A stretch of DNA of 64,000 nucleotides from contig CAMWXE010000011.1 in NCBI GenBank assembly GCA_947178145.1, positions 18,557 to 82,556 of the forward strand, in the 5' to 3' direction. Positions 27,767 through 38,635 of the stretch are shown here, piece after piece. The notes below the pieces were generated by a model. The model made no database searches, was not told where the DNA came from, and worked only from the letters and a program-made list of their open reading frames with translations. Every line of letters begins with the position of its first letter. Within the stretch, counting starts at the first letter, position 1. A program made the position numbers and the translations under genes. Source of the DNA: an uncultured Lachnospiraceae bacterium. Lineage in GTDB: Bacteria; Bacillota; Clostridia; Lachnospirales; Lachnospiraceae.

Positions 27767-30700
27767 TTAACCAAGCCGCCATCCCACGCTGCTTCCTGTC
27801 TCGTTTTTGGTGACAACGAGCTGGCTGTCAATCTCCTGTTTGAGCTCAGACACATGGGAGATAATGCCAATCAACCTGTCACCGCCCGCCATTTCTTTTA
27901 AAATGCGCACTGCCTGACCTCTGGAATGCTCGTCGAGCGATCCGAATCCTTCGTCGATAAACATCATGTCGAGATTGACGGCTCCGCTGCCCTCCTTGAT
28001 CTGGTCCGCCATACCAAGCGCAAGCGCGAGCGCCGCCATGAAGGACTCACCACCGGAAAGTGTCCTGACCTCACGCTTCCTGCCTGTCACAAGAGAGTAA
28101 ACCATCAGATCCAATCCCTCATTCCTGACCTTGCTGGCTTCGTCTGTGTCCTTGATCATAAGCTGGAACTGCCCCGCCGTCATCTTCGCAAAGCGCTTGT
28201 TTGCGGCCGTGAGAATCTTTTGGAGATAATACCGCTGCACAAATGTTTCCAGATCCATCTTGTTCTGTTTATTGACATTTCCCGAAATCATTCTGTACAG
28301 GCTGTCGAGCTTTGTGTGCTCGCTGATTGTCCGCTCACGCTGCCGCATCTGCGATTGGAGCGCGGCGAGCACTTTCTCGTTTGATACGGAAATTCTTGTC
28401 CGCTCATTGATTGCGCTGTTTATTTTTTCATACCGTTCCCTTAAAATACGGATATTCTGCTGTATCCGCTCAATATCTGGCTTTTTGCTGTCTTTGATAA
28501 TTCCCTCTGCCGTCGCCTTCTTTGCCTTTGCCGCCTGTGCTTTTTCATGGTACTCTTTGAGCTGCCTCTGCCACTCAGAGAGCGTCTCGCGCGCGTAAAG
28601 TTCTGTCATGCGCTGCCACTCCCTTGCACATTCTGCGCCCTTTTGCTGCAAAAGCATTTCATATGCGGATTTTTGCTGTTTGGCGCGCGCTTCCCTCGAC
28701 GGAATTGTATTTCTGTATTCCTCAATCAAAGACAGCGCCTTCTCTTTCTCGCTGTGTGCTTTCCTGTTTGCCTTGTCCTTGCCCTCGTACTCCTTTTTTA
28801 TGACTGCAAATTCGTCCTCCGCCTGTTTTTTGGCGAAATCTGCATCAACTCTTGCGGCAAATCCAGTGTTGTTTGCAAGCTCTGTCAGGGCGGATTCCAA
28901 ACCCGATAAATCCTGCTTCAGTTCTGTTATCTGCGCGTTTATTTTATCCAGTTTGCCTTGCAGTTTTTCCATGTTCCGGACGCATTGTTCCTGTTCGCTT
29001 TTTTGCGCTTCAAGGTACTCCATTCGTTCTTTGCAGTTCTGAGCTGTCTTTTTCACCTCGCTGCTATATGTCTCAAACGCCATCAAAATGACATCCCTGT
29101 CACTTATCTGTATGCCGAGCGCTTCACATACTTTCCCGCACTCGGATGCATATTGGCTGCGCTTGTTTTCCAGCGTTGTCCTCAGCTCATTTGCCTCGAG
29201 GGACTTCTTCTGCTGCCGCTGGTTCCAGTCCTCGCTCATCTTGCGGGCCGCCTCCACGTCACTCTGTGTCGGAACCTGAAAATCCTCCGGCATTCTGTAC
29301 GGTGCCGGATGGACACGCGAACCACACACTTTGCATGGTTCTCCGTCGACGAGTGCTCTCGCAAGAATTCCAGCCTGCTCGTTTAAAAACAGACGGTTCA
29401 TTTGCTCATAATCGTCTCGCTTTTCATAGTAGGATGCCTCTGCCTTCTGAAACTCCTTCTGGCTTTTTAGAAGTTTTGTCTTCCACACACCGATGTCCTT
29501 TTCCAACTCCAACAGCGCATCAATGTCTTCACGGACCGCTGCGCTGTTCTCAAGCGCATTCTCCGCCTTCACCAACTCCGCATACGCATCGTTGTAACCT
29601 TTTAAATCCTCGACGCATTTGTCCTGTTTTTCTCTTATGTCCGCAAGCTGTGACTCCAGCTTCTTCTTCTCCTTCTCAACAGCCAGGCACTTTGCTGTTT
29701 TCTCCTTTTTTTCACCCTCAGCCTTATCCCTTCTGTCAAAAAGACGCACTGCCTCCTCCGCCTTCTGACTGATTTCATGCAGTTTTTTCTTTCCGTCCTC
29801 ATACCGTGCAGCGACCTCCTCACAGGACGCAGCAGCATCCGCGCAGCGCTCCTCCAGCTCTGGCAGTGTTTTCTCCTTATCGAAAAGCTTTTGCTTCACG
29901 TCAAGCAGCGCGTGCTCTGCCTCCTGATACAGCTGATAAATGGGCTTAATCTCATACGCTTCCCCCAGCATAGCAGCAAGCCTGTCCTTCTCCCGCATCT
30001 CCTTCTCAAGTGCCTCGCACTCCGCAAGAACTGCCTGTGCACTCTCATACGCCGCAAAGGCATCCATCAGAGTCTTTGCCTTCGCGTAATCGCTCTGTGC
30101 CGTCTCAAGCGCCTCTTTGACCTCATTGCGCTCAGTCGACAGCAATGACAGCCTGGCCTCAGAATCCCTGCAATACGCCTCCAGGAGTATCAAATAATCG
30201 CCAAGACAAGTCAGTTTTTCATTTTTGATATTGTCAGAAAGCGCTTCCATCTCCTCATAGTTTTCAAAATCTTCCGTGACGGTGACATGTGTAATCTCGT
30301 TGCGGCATGTGGTCCGTATGATGGCGATTTCCTTCTCTTTTGCCTTTTTTCTGTCCTCGAGAATATGCCGGATCCGCTCGTAGAGCTCCGTGTTAAAGAG
30401 TTTTCGGAAGATCTCCTTCTTGTCATCCGTCTTTGCGCGCAAAAGCTCCATGAACTCCCCTTGCGCAATCATGGCAACCTGCATGAACTGCTCCCTGGTG
30501 AGCCCCACAATCTCCTCAATTTTCTCGTCGACATTCCGCTCTGCGTACGCGCTTTTGTCTGGAAGAATCAGCTCCACAGAACCTTTCTCTTCAATCGCTT
30601 CCTTTCCTGTGCTCCCGCGTCTCTTTGCAGGGCGCAGGTGCTTTGGCACACGCCTCACTGTGTACTCCGGCGCCCCCTCCTGCGCCGACTTCGCAAACCG

Positions 30701-30946
30701 GAATGTAACCTGCGGCGTATTCTCGTACGACGTGAAATGGCTCTGCAGCAGCACACCCTCTTTTTTGTTATACAGCGACCCCGTCTGACCATAGAGCGCA
30801 AAGACAATCGCGTCAAAGATTGTCGTCTTTCCCGCCCCTGTATCCCCGGTAATCAGAAATAAATTCTGTGTTGTCTTTGTAAAATCTATCGTCGTCTCGC
30901 TGCCATATGAACCGAACGCCCTCATTGTAAGAGTCAATGGTCTCAT
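27767..30946 (-). CDS. sbcC: SbcC-type exonuclease subunit (SMC/Rad50 ATPase)
   Basis: 1059 residues from ATG 30946 (GGAGG 9 bp upstream), not from the longer frame. Walker A GDTGAGKTT near residue 35, long coiled coils broken by the zinc hook CKVCGSRVHP near the middle, ABC signature LSGGESFMAALALALG and Walker B LDMMFIDEGFGSLDE near the end. With SbcD it forms the complex that cleaves DNA hairpins and processes double-strand ends. The start ATG overlaps the sbcD stop (ATGA), so the two are translationally coupled. Confidence 0.95.
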   Translation of the reverse strand: MRPLTLTMRAFGSYGSETTIDFTKTTQNLFLITGDTGAGKTTIFDAIVFALYGQTGSLYNKKEGVLLQSHFTSYENTPQVTFRFAKSAQEGAPEYTVRRVPKHLRPAKRRGSTGKEAIEEKGSVELILPDKSAYAERNVDEKIEEIVGLTREQFMQVAMIAQGEFMELLRAKTDDKKEIFRKLFNTELYERIRHILEDRKKAKEKEIAIIRTTCRNEITHVTVTEDFENYEEMEALSDNIKNEKLTCLGDYLILLEAYCRDSEARLSLLSTERNEVKEALETAQSDYAKAKTLMDAFAAYESAQAVLAECEALEKEMREKDRLAAMLGEAYEIKPIYQLYQEAEHALLDVKQKLFDKEKTLPELEERCADAAASCEEVAARYEDGKKKLHEISQKAEEAVRLFDRRDKAEGEKKEKTAKCLAVEKEKKKLESQLADIREKQDKCVEDLKGYNDAYAELVKAENALENSAAVREDIDALLELEKDIGVWKTKLLKSQKEFQKAEASYYEKRDDYEQMNRLFLNEQAGILARALVDGEPCKVCGSRVHPAPYRMPEDFQVPTQSDVEAARKMSEDWNQRQQKKSLEANELRTTLENKRSQYASECGKVCEALGIQISDRDVILMAFETYSSEVKKTAQNCKERMEYLEAQKSEQEQCVRNMEKLQGKLDKINAQITELKQDLSGLESALTELANNTGFAARVDADFAKKQAEDEFAVIKKEYEGKDKANRKAHSEKEKALSLIEEYRNTIPSREARAKQQKSAYEMLLQQKGAECAREWQRMTELYARETLSEWQRQLKEYHEKAQAAKAKKATAEGIIKDSKKPDIERIQQNIRILRERYEKINSAINERTRISVSNEKVLAALQSQMRQRERTISEHTKLDSLYRMISGNVNKQNKMDLETFVQRYYLQKILTAANKRFAKMTAGQFQLMIKDTDEASKVRNEGLDLMVYSLVTGRKREVRTLSGGESFMAALALALGMADQIKEGSGAVNLDMMFIDEGFGSLDEHSRGQAVRILKEMAGGDRLIGIISHVSELKQEIDSQLVVTKNETGSSVGWRLG

Positions 30947-32103
30947 TCTGCTGCACCTCCTAACGCCTCGTTGATGACGGACTTCATAATATCCTGCTCC
31001 TCCTCGTCCATATCCGGTATAAACTGACAAATCAGCTCGTACGGGGAAGTGCATACTGGCTCCGCCATCTCGCCAGATATGCCCTTCTGCCTGGCATACT
31101 TTCTCTGTATCTCCAGCCTGTTTGGAAATGCCATTGCAATCCGCTCCTGTATGTCAAAGATTTCCAAATCCTTGTCATCCGTGAGAATGATCTGTACATA
31201 ATCCTCTGACGTCTGTTTCAGCACATTCTCAAACGTGTCTTCTATGACGATGACCTTGCGACTTGGCACAAGGGGAAGTTTTGTGATTTCTGGTTCCTCA
31301 CCCTTTCTGCCGAGCGCAATCATCAAAAGGCCCTTCTCCTGATTTGCCTCGCTGACCGAGTAGGCAAACGGGGTACCACAATAGCGGAAGCGGTCCTCCC
31401 CCACTGTCATCGGTTTGTGGATATGTCCGAGTGCCGCATATTCAAAGGGTGCCAGCACGTCGCTTGCCACCACATCAACGTTTCCTACCGCCGTAATCTC
31501 CGACTCCATACGCTCAATCTCCTCCACTTTTTTGCCGGGCGGCAGATAAAACTGATGACTCACAAGCACATTGCGCTCCTTTTCATTCACATTTTCGCGC
31601 GCAAAGAGCCGGTGCAGCGCATCGTTATAGCTGTATGTGTTGTTTGCCGTGTCGCTCTCGTCAAATGTTCCTCTGATGACAGACGGCTTGCAAAAGGGAA
31701 GCAGATAGAAATTGACCGTGCCATACTCGTCGTCGAGCGCCACCTTCTCTATCGATTCCCCAGGAGTGCGCGGTGGTATTCCCACCATATGCACCCGCTG
31801 TTTTGCCAGCAGAAAGTTCAGGTAATCTATCCGCTGGGCACTGTCGTGGTTACCGCTTATAATCATGATTTCCGCTTTGTCAGCCGCATCGCACAGCGAC
31901 TCCAAAAAGCTGTCAAACAGCTGCACCGCCTCCGCGGACGGCACAGCCTTGTCATAGATGTCCCCGGCAATCAGAATCGCGTCTGGCTGGTATTGCCTCA
32001 CATAGTCTGTAATCTGTGCAAACAGCTCTTCCTGTACTTCCCGCAAATCATGATTGTACAGCTTTATGCCGATGTGCAGATCTGATAAATGAAATAACCG
32101 CAT
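30943..32103 (-). CDS. sbcD: SbcD-type nuclease subunit (Mre11-like)
   Basis: 386 residues. Metallophosphoesterase motifs in order: LSDLHIG at residues 6-12, AGDIYDKAVPS, ISGNHDS and ALGHIHKP. The C-terminal domain (about 270-386) is the capping region that binds SbcC. ATG 32103 is preceded by AAAGGAT. Forms an operon with sbcC. Confidence 0.95.
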   Translation of the reverse strand: MRLFHLSDLHIGIKLYNHDLREVQEELFAQITDYVRQYQPDAILIAGDIYDKAVPSAEAVQLFDSFLESLCDAADKAEIMIISGNHDSAQRIDYLNFLLAKQRVHMVGIPPRTPGESIEKVALDDEYGTVNFYLLPFCKPSVIRGTFDESDTANNTYSYNDALHRLFARENVNEKERNVLVSHQFYLPPGKKVEEIERMESEITAVGNVDVVASDVLAPFEYAALGHIHKPMTVGEDRFRYCGTPFAYSVSEANQEKGLLMIALGRKGEEPEITKLPLVPSRKVIVIEDTFENVLKQTSEDYVQIILTDDKDLEIFDIQERIAMAFPNRLEIQRKYARQKGISGEMAEPVCTSPYELICQFIPDMDEEEQDIMKSVINEALGGAAE

Positions 32104-32191
32104 TTGTCTTTTGTATCCTTTCTTTATAAGTATTCCTGTTTATATATCTCAGAAACTATTACAACCAGTTTACCACAATAATTCCATCAGG

Positions 32192-32226
32192 AAAACCCCA
32201 GAACGGTTATCCGCTCTGGGGTTTTT
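32192..32226 (-). terminator. Terminator of glgP
   Basis: AAAACCCCAGA pairs with TCTGGGGTTTT around a 12-base loop. On the minus strand it follows the glgP stop by about 40 bp and ends in a short T-run. Confidence 0.75.
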
Positions 32227-32266
32227 CATTCTGTCCGGGCAGCAGTCTCATACTCCTTTTACTGCA

Positions 32267-34537
32267 TCAGTTCAGTTTCCAGATATCCCTGTTGTACTCC
32301 TCTATCGTTCTGTCAGATGAGAAGAAACCTGCCTTTGCAATATTAACAAGCATCATCTTCTCCCACTTTGCCTCATCCCTGTAGTCCTCGAACATCTTAT
32401 CCTTCGTCGCAATATAATCCTCAAGATCCAAAAGTGTCATAAACCAGTCTTTGTTGATGAGCTCATTCTTCAGCCTGTTCAGGCGCTCCTCGTTGCCGAC
32501 TTTCACCACTTCGCTGCTTGTGATAAAGTCAACCGCCTCCTTGATCACACTGCTCTTGTCATAAAAGCTCCTTGACACATAGTCCGCCTTTGCATAGTGC
32601 TCAATTACCTGCTCTGACTTCTCGCCGAAGATGTAGATGTTGTCATCGCCCACAAGCTCATGTATTTCCACGTTTGCACCGTCACTTGTTCCGAGCGTCA
32701 CAGCACCGTTTAACATAAACTTCATGTTGCCTGTACCGCTTGCTTCCTTCGATGCCAGTGAAATCTGCTCAGAGATATCACAGGCCGGTATGAGCTTCTC
32801 AGCATAGCTTACATTGTAGTTCTCCACCATCACGACCTTCATATAATCCTTCACATCCGGATCATTGTTCACAATCTCCTCCAGGCACAGCAGAAGGTGG
32901 ATGATATCCTGTGCGATAATGTATGCGGGCGCTGCCTTTGCACCAAAGATAAATGTAATCGGTGTAGAAGGCTTCCTGCCTCCCTTGATTTCCAGATACT
33001 TGTGGATAATGTAGAGCGCATTCATCTGCTGGCGCTTGTACTCATGCAGTCTCTTAACCTGAATGTCAAAGATGGACTCTGGGTTGATATCCTGCCCTTC
33101 GTTCTCCTTGAGATAGGCTGCAAGCTCTTCCTTCTTGGTCTTCTTGATTGCCTTGATTTCTTTCAACAGCGCTGCGTCGTCCAGGTGCTCCATCAGCTTC
33201 TCGAGCTCTGCCGCATTCTTCTTGTATCCAGCTCCAATGGTCCTGGTAATACATGCCGCAAGCTCCTTGTTACATGACAGGAGCCATCTTCTGAAGGTAA
33301 TACCATTGGTCTTATTATTAAACTTCTCAGGATAAATCTTGTAGAAGTTGTTCAGCTCTGTATTTTTGAGAATCTCTGTATGAATCGCAGCCACGCCATT
33401 GACTGAGAATCCATAGTGAATATCGATGTGAGCCATGTGAACGCGCATATTGTCATCGATAATCTGTACGCTGGGATCTTTATATTTGATAGACGCTCTC
33501 TTGTCTAACTCCCATATAATCGGCATCAGCTGCGGAACGACCTTCTGCAGATATTTTACAGGCCACTTTTCAAGCGCTTCAGCAAGGATTGTGTGGTTTG
33601 TGTATGCACAGGTTCTGCTTACCACATCAATCGCCTCGTCCATGTCAAATCCTTCCTCTTCGGTGAGAATGCGAATCAGCTCAGGAATAACCATTGTCGG
33701 GTGTGTATCGTTGATCTGAATGACAGCGTGGTCATACATCCTGTGCAGATCATAGCCATTGTCCTTCATTTCTTTCAAGATCAGCTGTGCGCCGTTGCAC
33801 ACCATGAAATACTGCTGATAAATACGGAGCTGCTGGCCTGCCTCGTCTGAATCATCCGGATATAAGAATAACGTAAGGTTCTTGTCGATATCTGCTTTGT
33901 CAAAATCAATGCCGTCCCTGACAATGCTCTCGTCAATTGTCTCGATGTCAAACAGATGCAGCTTGTTCATGCCCTGCTCATATCCGATTACATCGATATC
34001 GTACAGTCTCGACATCACCTTCTTCTTTCCAAAGAATACAGGGAAAGAAATATCTGTCTTGGTGAGCCATGACTGCTGCTCAATCCAGTCGTTTTTCTCC
34101 GCGGTCTGTTGTCTGTCCTTAAACACCTGTTTGAACAATCCAAAATGGTAATTTAGACCGATACCATCTCCAGGAAGTCCCAGGCTTGCAATGGAATCCA
34201 GAAAACATGCCGCAAGTCTTCCCAGTCCCCCGTTGCCAAGTGATGGCTCCGGCTCAACCTCCTCGATGCGGCCAAGCTCCCTGCCCTCCTCCTTGAGCGC
34301 TGCGTCGAGCTCCTCATAGATGCCAAGATTAATCAGGTTGTTTGACAGCAGTTTTCCGATCAGGAATTCTGCAGAGATGTAATAAATCTTCTTGCTTCCC
34401 TTGATCACGCCTTTTTTGTCCATCATATCCTTTGTCATGCTGAGGATTGCGAAATAAAGCTGGCTGTCGTCAAGTTCCTTGATTGTCTTGCCATACATTT
34501 TCTGTACTACTGCTTCCAAATTTGCTTTTACGTTCAT
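32267..34537 (-). CDS. glgP: Glycogen/maltodextrin phosphorylase
   Basis: 756 residues from ATG 34537 (AAGGAG 7 bp upstream); the longer frame starts within the gap. GT35 family: [19 protein letters not shown] near residue 90, QINDTHPTM near 290, and the pyridoxal-phosphate site [12 protein letters not shown] in the last quarter. Slightly shorter than the usual 800-residue enzyme, as is common in this group of Firmicutes. Releases glucose 1-phosphate from alpha-1,4-glucans. Lies downstream of a LacI regulator and close to glgX, forming a glycogen breakdown group. Confidence 0.95.
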   Translation of the reverse strand: MNVKANLEAVVQKMYGKTIKELDDSQLYFAILSMTKDMMDKKGVIKGSKKIYYISAEFLIGKLLSNNLINLGIYEELDAALKEEGRELGRIEEVEPEPSLGNGGLGRLAACFLDSIASLGLPGDGIGLNYHFGLFKQVFKDRQQTAEKNDWIEQQSWLTKTDISFPVFFGKKKVMSRLYDIDVIGYEQGMNKLHLFDIETIDESIVRDGIDFDKADIDKNLTLFLYPDDSDEAGQQLRIYQQYFMVCNGAQLILKEMKDNGYDLHRMYDHAVIQINDTHPTMVIPELIRILTEEEGFDMDEAIDVVSRTCAYTNHTILAEALEKWPVKYLQKVVPQLMPIIWELDKRASIKYKDPSVQIIDDNMRVHMAHIDIHYGFSVNGVAAIHTEILKNTELNNFYKIYPEKFNNKTNGITFRRWLLSCNKELAACITRTIGAGYKKNAAELEKLMEHLDDAALLKEIKAIKKTKKEELAAYLKENEGQDINPESIFDIQVKRLHEYKRQQMNALYIIHKYLEIKGGRKPSTPITFIFGAKAAPAYIIAQDIIHLLLCLEEIVNNDPDVKDYMKVVMVENYNVSYAEKLIPACDISEQISLASKEASGTGNMKFMLNGAVTLGTSDGANVEIHELVGDDNIYIFGEKSEQVIEHYAKADYVSRSFYDKSSVIKEAVDFITSSEVVKVGNEERLNRLKNELINKDWFMTLLDLEDYIATKDKMFEDYRDEAKWEKMMLVNIAKAGFFSSDRTIEEYNRDIWKLN

Positions 34538-34651
34538 ACCTTTGCTCCTTTTCCTGCTGCTGTATGCAGCATTCTTTAATTCATTCATGGTTTCTAAGTA
34601 TCCTATTTTATTGCACATATTGCTGTGCACCGTTTCCGTTCTTATCATTCT

Positions 34652-35641
34652 TTATGAAATCACATCCAGATATTTGATGCGAATCAATTTGTGAGGCGCC
34701 ACGATGTCCTGTCCGCTCCCACCTTCCATCAACCGCGCGAGCTCTTCCACTGCATTGGAAGCAATCTTCTGGAAATCCTGCCGCACTGTGTGCATCTGTT
34801 TGCCTGCGTATCCCATCAGGCTCACCCCGTCAAATCCGCACACTGGTCTGTAAATATCCATATCGATCAACGCTTTCATCGCACCGATCGCCATCAGATC
34901 TGATGCGCAGACGATCGCATCCTTGCTTCTCGCGTACTGCATTGTCAGCTTTCTCGCCTCGAGTTCGCTAAAATTTCCTGTTCTGACCAAAACACACAGC
35001 CCCAGCTCTTCTGCCAGCCTGTTCATTCCAATCAGACGTTCTTCCGACACATAGCCGTTTTTCTTTCCAGATAGATATAAGACCTTTTTGTAGTTTTTTC
35101 CCTCCAGAAATTTCTTTGCGACTTCATACTGCGCCCTTGTGTTATCAATATGAATACTCGATGTATTTTCACTGACCCCAGGGGCATCGATCAACACACT
35201 CTTGAACTTACCGGTTTCCACCAGCTGCCTTAGTGTGATGTCCTCCTTGGACAGATCGCAGATAACCAGCCCTTCTATGCCCTGTGACTGAAAGTACCGG
35301 GTCATCTCCTCCAGATTCATCTCAGCAATCATGGTAAAAAACACTGTAATGATATCCATGTTTTTCTCTTTTGCCTTGTTGATCGCTCCGATTATATACT
35401 GCATTGGTATCTCGTCTACTGTCTGCGCATGCCTGTTTGCGTCGAGCACCAGCGCTGTTCTCCCTGTTTTCTTGGAAGATAATGCTGAGGCAATTGTATT
35501 TGGAACAAATCCAAGCTCTGCGATCGCCCTGTTAACCTTTTCCTTTGTCTCATCACTCACATTCGGATAGTGGTTTAATACCTTTGAGACTGTCGAGATT
35601 GCTACACCTGCCCGCTTGGCTACATCTCTTATGGAAACCAA
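34652..35641 (-). CDS. LacI-family regulator of the glycogen locus
   Basis: About 329 residues. HTH SIRDVAKRAGVAISTVSKVLN at the N-terminus, hinge NTIASALSSKKT, then sugar-binding-type effector domain. The start is probably TTG at 35641: it gives the family-typical MVSIRDVA and sits 7 bp from GGTGAT, whereas GTG 35653 and ATG 35650 overlap or crowd the ribosome binding site. Two perfect GAAAACGTTTTC operators lie 60-90 bp upstream, suggesting autoregulation, and glgP downstream is the likely target. Confidence 0.9.
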   Translation of the reverse strand: MVSIRDVAKRAGVAISTVSKVLNHYPNVSDETKEKVNRAIAELGFVPNTIASALSSKKTGRTALVLDANRHAQTVDEIPMQYIIGAINKAKEKNMDIITVFFTMIAEMNLEEMTRYFQSQGIEGLVICDLSKEDITLRQLVETGKFKSVLIDAPGVSENTSSIHIDNTRAQYEVAKKFLEGKNYKKVLYLSGKKNGYVSEERLIGMNRLAEELGLCVLVRTGNFSELEARKLTMQYARSKDAIVCASDLMAIGAMKALIDMDIYRPVCGFDGVSLMGYAGKQMHTVRQDFQKIASNAVEELARLMEGGSGQDIVAPHKLIRIKYLDVIS

Positions 35642-35704
35642 ATCATACATCACCTTCTTTTATAATCCTGTATAAATGAAAAATTGTTTTACAAATTCTC
35701 ACAA

Positions 35705-35730
35705 GAAAACGTTTTCCAGAAAACGTTTTC
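35705..35730. promoter_or_regulatory. Two tandem LacI-type operators GAAAACGTTTTC
   Basis: Two identical perfect 12-bp palindromes with central CG (35705-35716 and 35719-35730), centres 14 bp apart, in the leader of the LacI-family gene. Spacing of about 1.3 turns suggests cooperative or overlapping binding. Confidence 0.75.
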
Positions 35731-35744
35731 TTAATCATACAACA

Positions 35745-35772
35745 AAAATAACGGTTTGTCTACCGTTATTTT
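35745..35772 (-). terminator. Terminator downstream of cheY
   Basis: AAAATAACGG pairs with CCGTTATTTT around an 8-base loop. On the minus strand it lies 24 bp after the CheY stop and ends in TTTTTG. Separates cheY from the lacI-type gene. Confidence 0.75.
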
Positions 35773-35795
35773 CATTTTTTCCAATTTTTTTTATT

Positions 35796-36155
35796 TTATC
35801 CTAATACTCTCTGTATTGCGGCAACCACCCGGTCGGCCTCAAACGGTTTCACAATAAAGTCTTTTGCACCATTCTGAATAGCCTGCGCCACCATTGCCTG
35901 CTGTCCCATCGCCGAACAGATAATAACCTTTGCCTTCGCATCCAGCTCCTTAATGCGCTTTAGCGCATCGACCCCGTTCATCTCCGGCATAGTAATATCA
36001 AGCAGCACGACATCTGGCTGGAGTTCGGTATATTTCTGCACAGCCTCCACACCATTTCCAGCTTCTCCTGCAACCGTATGACCATTCGCCTCAAGAATCT
36101 TTCGGATTGTCACCCTCATAAAAACAGCATCATCCACTATTAATATCTTTGCCAT
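35796..36155 (-). CDS. Stand-alone CheY-like response regulator
   Basis: 119 residues from ATG 36155 with AGGTGG 7 bp upstream. Receiver domain only: acidic pocket D8-D9, phosphoacceptor D53 (VVLLDITMPEMNG), switch Ser in IICSAM and conserved Lys in VKPF. No output domain. In motile relatives such proteins act at the flagellar motor (CheY), but no chemotaxis gene is nearby; it sits 130 bp after glgX. Partner kinase unknown. Confidence 0.9.
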   Translation of the reverse strand: MAKILIVDDAVFMRVTIRKILEANGHTVAGEAGNGVEAVQKYTELQPDVVLLDITMPEMNGVDALKRIKELDAKAKVIICSAMGQQAMVAQAIQNGAKDFIVKPFEADRVVAAIQRVLG

Positions 36156-36285
36156 CGCACTTCCACCTTTCAAGCATTTGTATGTCATTGTATCATAGTT
36201 TTCGAAATTATCAAACCTTTTTCCATAATTTTCATATTGAGACGGCTTGATATGATGCATGGAAATGACAATTCTCAAAATTTTA

Positions 36286-38397
36286 TCAGGACTTATCCAC
36301 AATTGCGATTACAACCGAGCGCGGATACATAATAATCGTATCGTTTGCCACCCATTTCGTCAGCCTGTGGTAGTCTGTATCTGTCGTGTGTTCAAACTCT
36401 GTGTTCATAATAATACGCCACTTTCTGCCCAGCGGAAGGTTCGGGAGCTGCACTTCCTCTTTTTCCCAGTAAGCATTTACGCCGATGTAAATAATATCAT
36501 CCTCGCGATTTCCTTCCGTTCGCCCTGCAAACATGATTCCAATCGTGCGCGTATCTGGTCCGCAGTTGCTGTTCCACGCCCTCTTATTGTGTATTGATAC
36601 CTCTGGAAAACCACAACCGCTTGGGCCGGAGCGGCCTCTTAAGATCGGATGATTCTTGCGGAGGTTAATCATGAATTTACAGAACTCAAACATCTCGCTG
36701 TACTCTTGCTTGCGGTTCCAGTCAAGCCACGATATGATATTGTCCTGGCAGTACGCGTTATTGTTGCCAAACTGCGTGTTGCAGAACTCATCCCCCGCAA
36801 GGAACATCGCAGATCCCCGGCTGCACATCAGAATAGCAAACGCATTCTTGCGCAAACGATTTCGCAATGTCAGGACTTCCGGATTGTTGGTGTCACCTTC
36901 CACACCGCAGTTCCAGCTATTGTTATCGTTTGCCCCGTCCGTATTGTTCCAGCCGTTCTTCTCATTGTGCTTTTGATTATATGCGTACATATCATACAGT
37001 GTAAATCCGTCGTGGCAGTTCAGGAAATTGACTGTGGCATTCTCACCGCGGTTTTCCTTTCCATACAGGTCGAGTGAACCCGTGATGCGGTTGATGGCTG
37101 CCTGCGCCATGCCATAATCACCTTTTAAGAAACAGCGCATATCATCGCGGTATCTTCCATTCCACTCTGCCCAGCGGTTCCATGACGGAAAGCTTCCCAC
37201 CTGATAAAGTCCGCCTGCGTCCCACGCCTCGGCGATCAGCTTTACATTTCCAAGCACCGGATCAAACGCCAGACTCTGCAGCAGCGGCGGCTTACTCATC
37301 GGGGATCCATCCTCATTTCGTCCCATGATGGAGGCAAGGTCAAATCGAAAGCCGTCCACCCTGTAGGAAACTACCCAATAGCGCAGACATTCCAGAATAA
37401 ACTGCTGCACAATCGGATGATTACAGTTCATAACATTACCGCATCCGCTAAAATTGTAATACTTTCCATCAGGAGTCAGCATATAGTAAATGTTATTGTC
37501 GATTCCCTTGAAGGAAAAGCACGGCCCCATCTCGTTTCCTTCTGCTGTATGGTTAAACACAACGTCAAGAATAACTTCTATGCCATTAGCATTCAATTCA
37601 TGGATCAGGCTCCGAAACTCATTGCCTGCCTTGCCTGCCCGCGTGTCTGAAGCGTAAGCAATATTTGGTGAAAAAAAGCACACCGGACTGTACCCCCAGT
37701 AATTGAGGAGCTTTTCCCCATCAACAATCCGCACATCCTCCGTCTCGTCAAATTCAAAGACTGGCATGAGTTCCACCGCGTTGATGCCAAGCTCCAGAAG
37801 ATAGGGGATCTTCTCACGAATGCCCTCATAGGTTCCCCTGTGCTCCACCCCCGAAGATTTATCCTGTGTGAATCCTCTCACATGCATTTCATAGATAATC
37901 ATATCCTTCGGCTCTAAGCTGGTGTTTTTGAAATTTCCCCAGTCATAACCGCTGTCCACTACCCTTGCCTTGTACATCCGGTCAGAGACAGGTTTCTCCT
38001 TGCCCCATATTTCCTGTCCTGCAACGGACTTCGCATAAGGATCTAAAATATATTTTGTCTTGTCAAACAACAGTCCCTTTGTGACATTGTACTCCCCGTC
38101 AAACTGATATGCATACTCAAAATCCTTGGGCTTCAATCCATATACTACCATGGAGTATGTGCCTCCCATGCGGCAGGATTCTGGAAACGGCAGCACTGCA
38201 TATGGCTCATGTTCGCCCACATGAAACAGACACAGGTTGCAGGATTTCGCACCATTGGAATGAATGGTAAAATTCACCCCCTCATCCACCCTAATTGCTC
38301 CATTTTCCAAAAATTTCCCGGGCCGGATCGGAAAACCGGCTACCTCATCTGTAGGTGGATAATATTTTCTCTCTAATCCCGAACCGATATACCTCAT
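36286..38397 (-). CDS. glgX: Glycogen debranching enzyme (isoamylase/pullulanase type, GH13)
   Basis: 703 residues. N-terminal carbohydrate-binding (CBM48-like) domain to about 150, then a GH13 barrel: AVELMPVFEF, DVVFNHTAEGN, DGFRFDLAS (nucleophile Asp), LIAEAWDAGG (acid/base Glu) and NFLNCHDGFTL. C-terminal beta domain ends at VVIAIVDKS. Cleaves alpha-1,6 branches of glycogen or related glucans and works with glgP. AGGGAGG precedes ATG 38397. A weak promoter with TATAAT at 38432-38437 (minus strand) is likely. Confidence 0.93.
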   Translation of the reverse strand: MRYIGSGLERKYYPPTDEVAGFPIRPGKFLENGAIRVDEGVNFTIHSNGAKSCNLCLFHVGEHEPYAVLPFPESCRMGGTYSMVVYGLKPKDFEYAYQFDGEYNVTKGLLFDKTKYILDPYAKSVAGQEIWGKEKPVSDRMYKARVVDSGYDWGNFKNTSLEPKDMIIYEMHVRGFTQDKSSGVEHRGTYEGIREKIPYLLELGINAVELMPVFEFDETEDVRIVDGEKLLNYWGYSPVCFFSPNIAYASDTRAGKAGNEFRSLIHELNANGIEVILDVVFNHTAEGNEMGPCFSFKGIDNNIYYMLTPDGKYYNFSGCGNVMNCNHPIVQQFILECLRYWVVSYRVDGFRFDLASIMGRNEDGSPMSKPPLLQSLAFDPVLGNVKLIAEAWDAGGLYQVGSFPSWNRWAEWNGRYRDDMRCFLKGDYGMAQAAINRITGSLDLYGKENRGENATVNFLNCHDGFTLYDMYAYNQKHNEKNGWNNTDGANDNNSWNCGVEGDTNNPEVLTLRNRLRKNAFAILMCSRGSAMFLAGDEFCNTQFGNNNAYCQDNIISWLDWNRKQEYSEMFEFCKFMINLRKNHPILRGRSGPSGCGFPEVSIHNKRAWNSNCGPDTRTIGIMFAGRTEGNREDDIIYIGVNAYWEKEEVQLPNLPLGRKWRIIMNTEFEHTTDTDYHRLTKWVANDTIIMYPRSVVIAIVDKS

Positions 38398-38635
38398 AAC
38401 TTAACATCCTCCCTTGATATCATTTTAACCAATTATACAGTGTTTAGAATCTATAATAAAATAATCCTGCCATTTTTTACATAAACTTTGTGAAAGTCAA
38501 CAGAATATATACTCTAATTTTACATGATTTCCCAAATTGGTGCAACATTTCAATTATTTTTGCACATTTTAACCACAAAAGTGCAAAATCTGCCCCACAT
38601 TATTGTAGAAGTTATTCACTATGTAACCTTGTACA

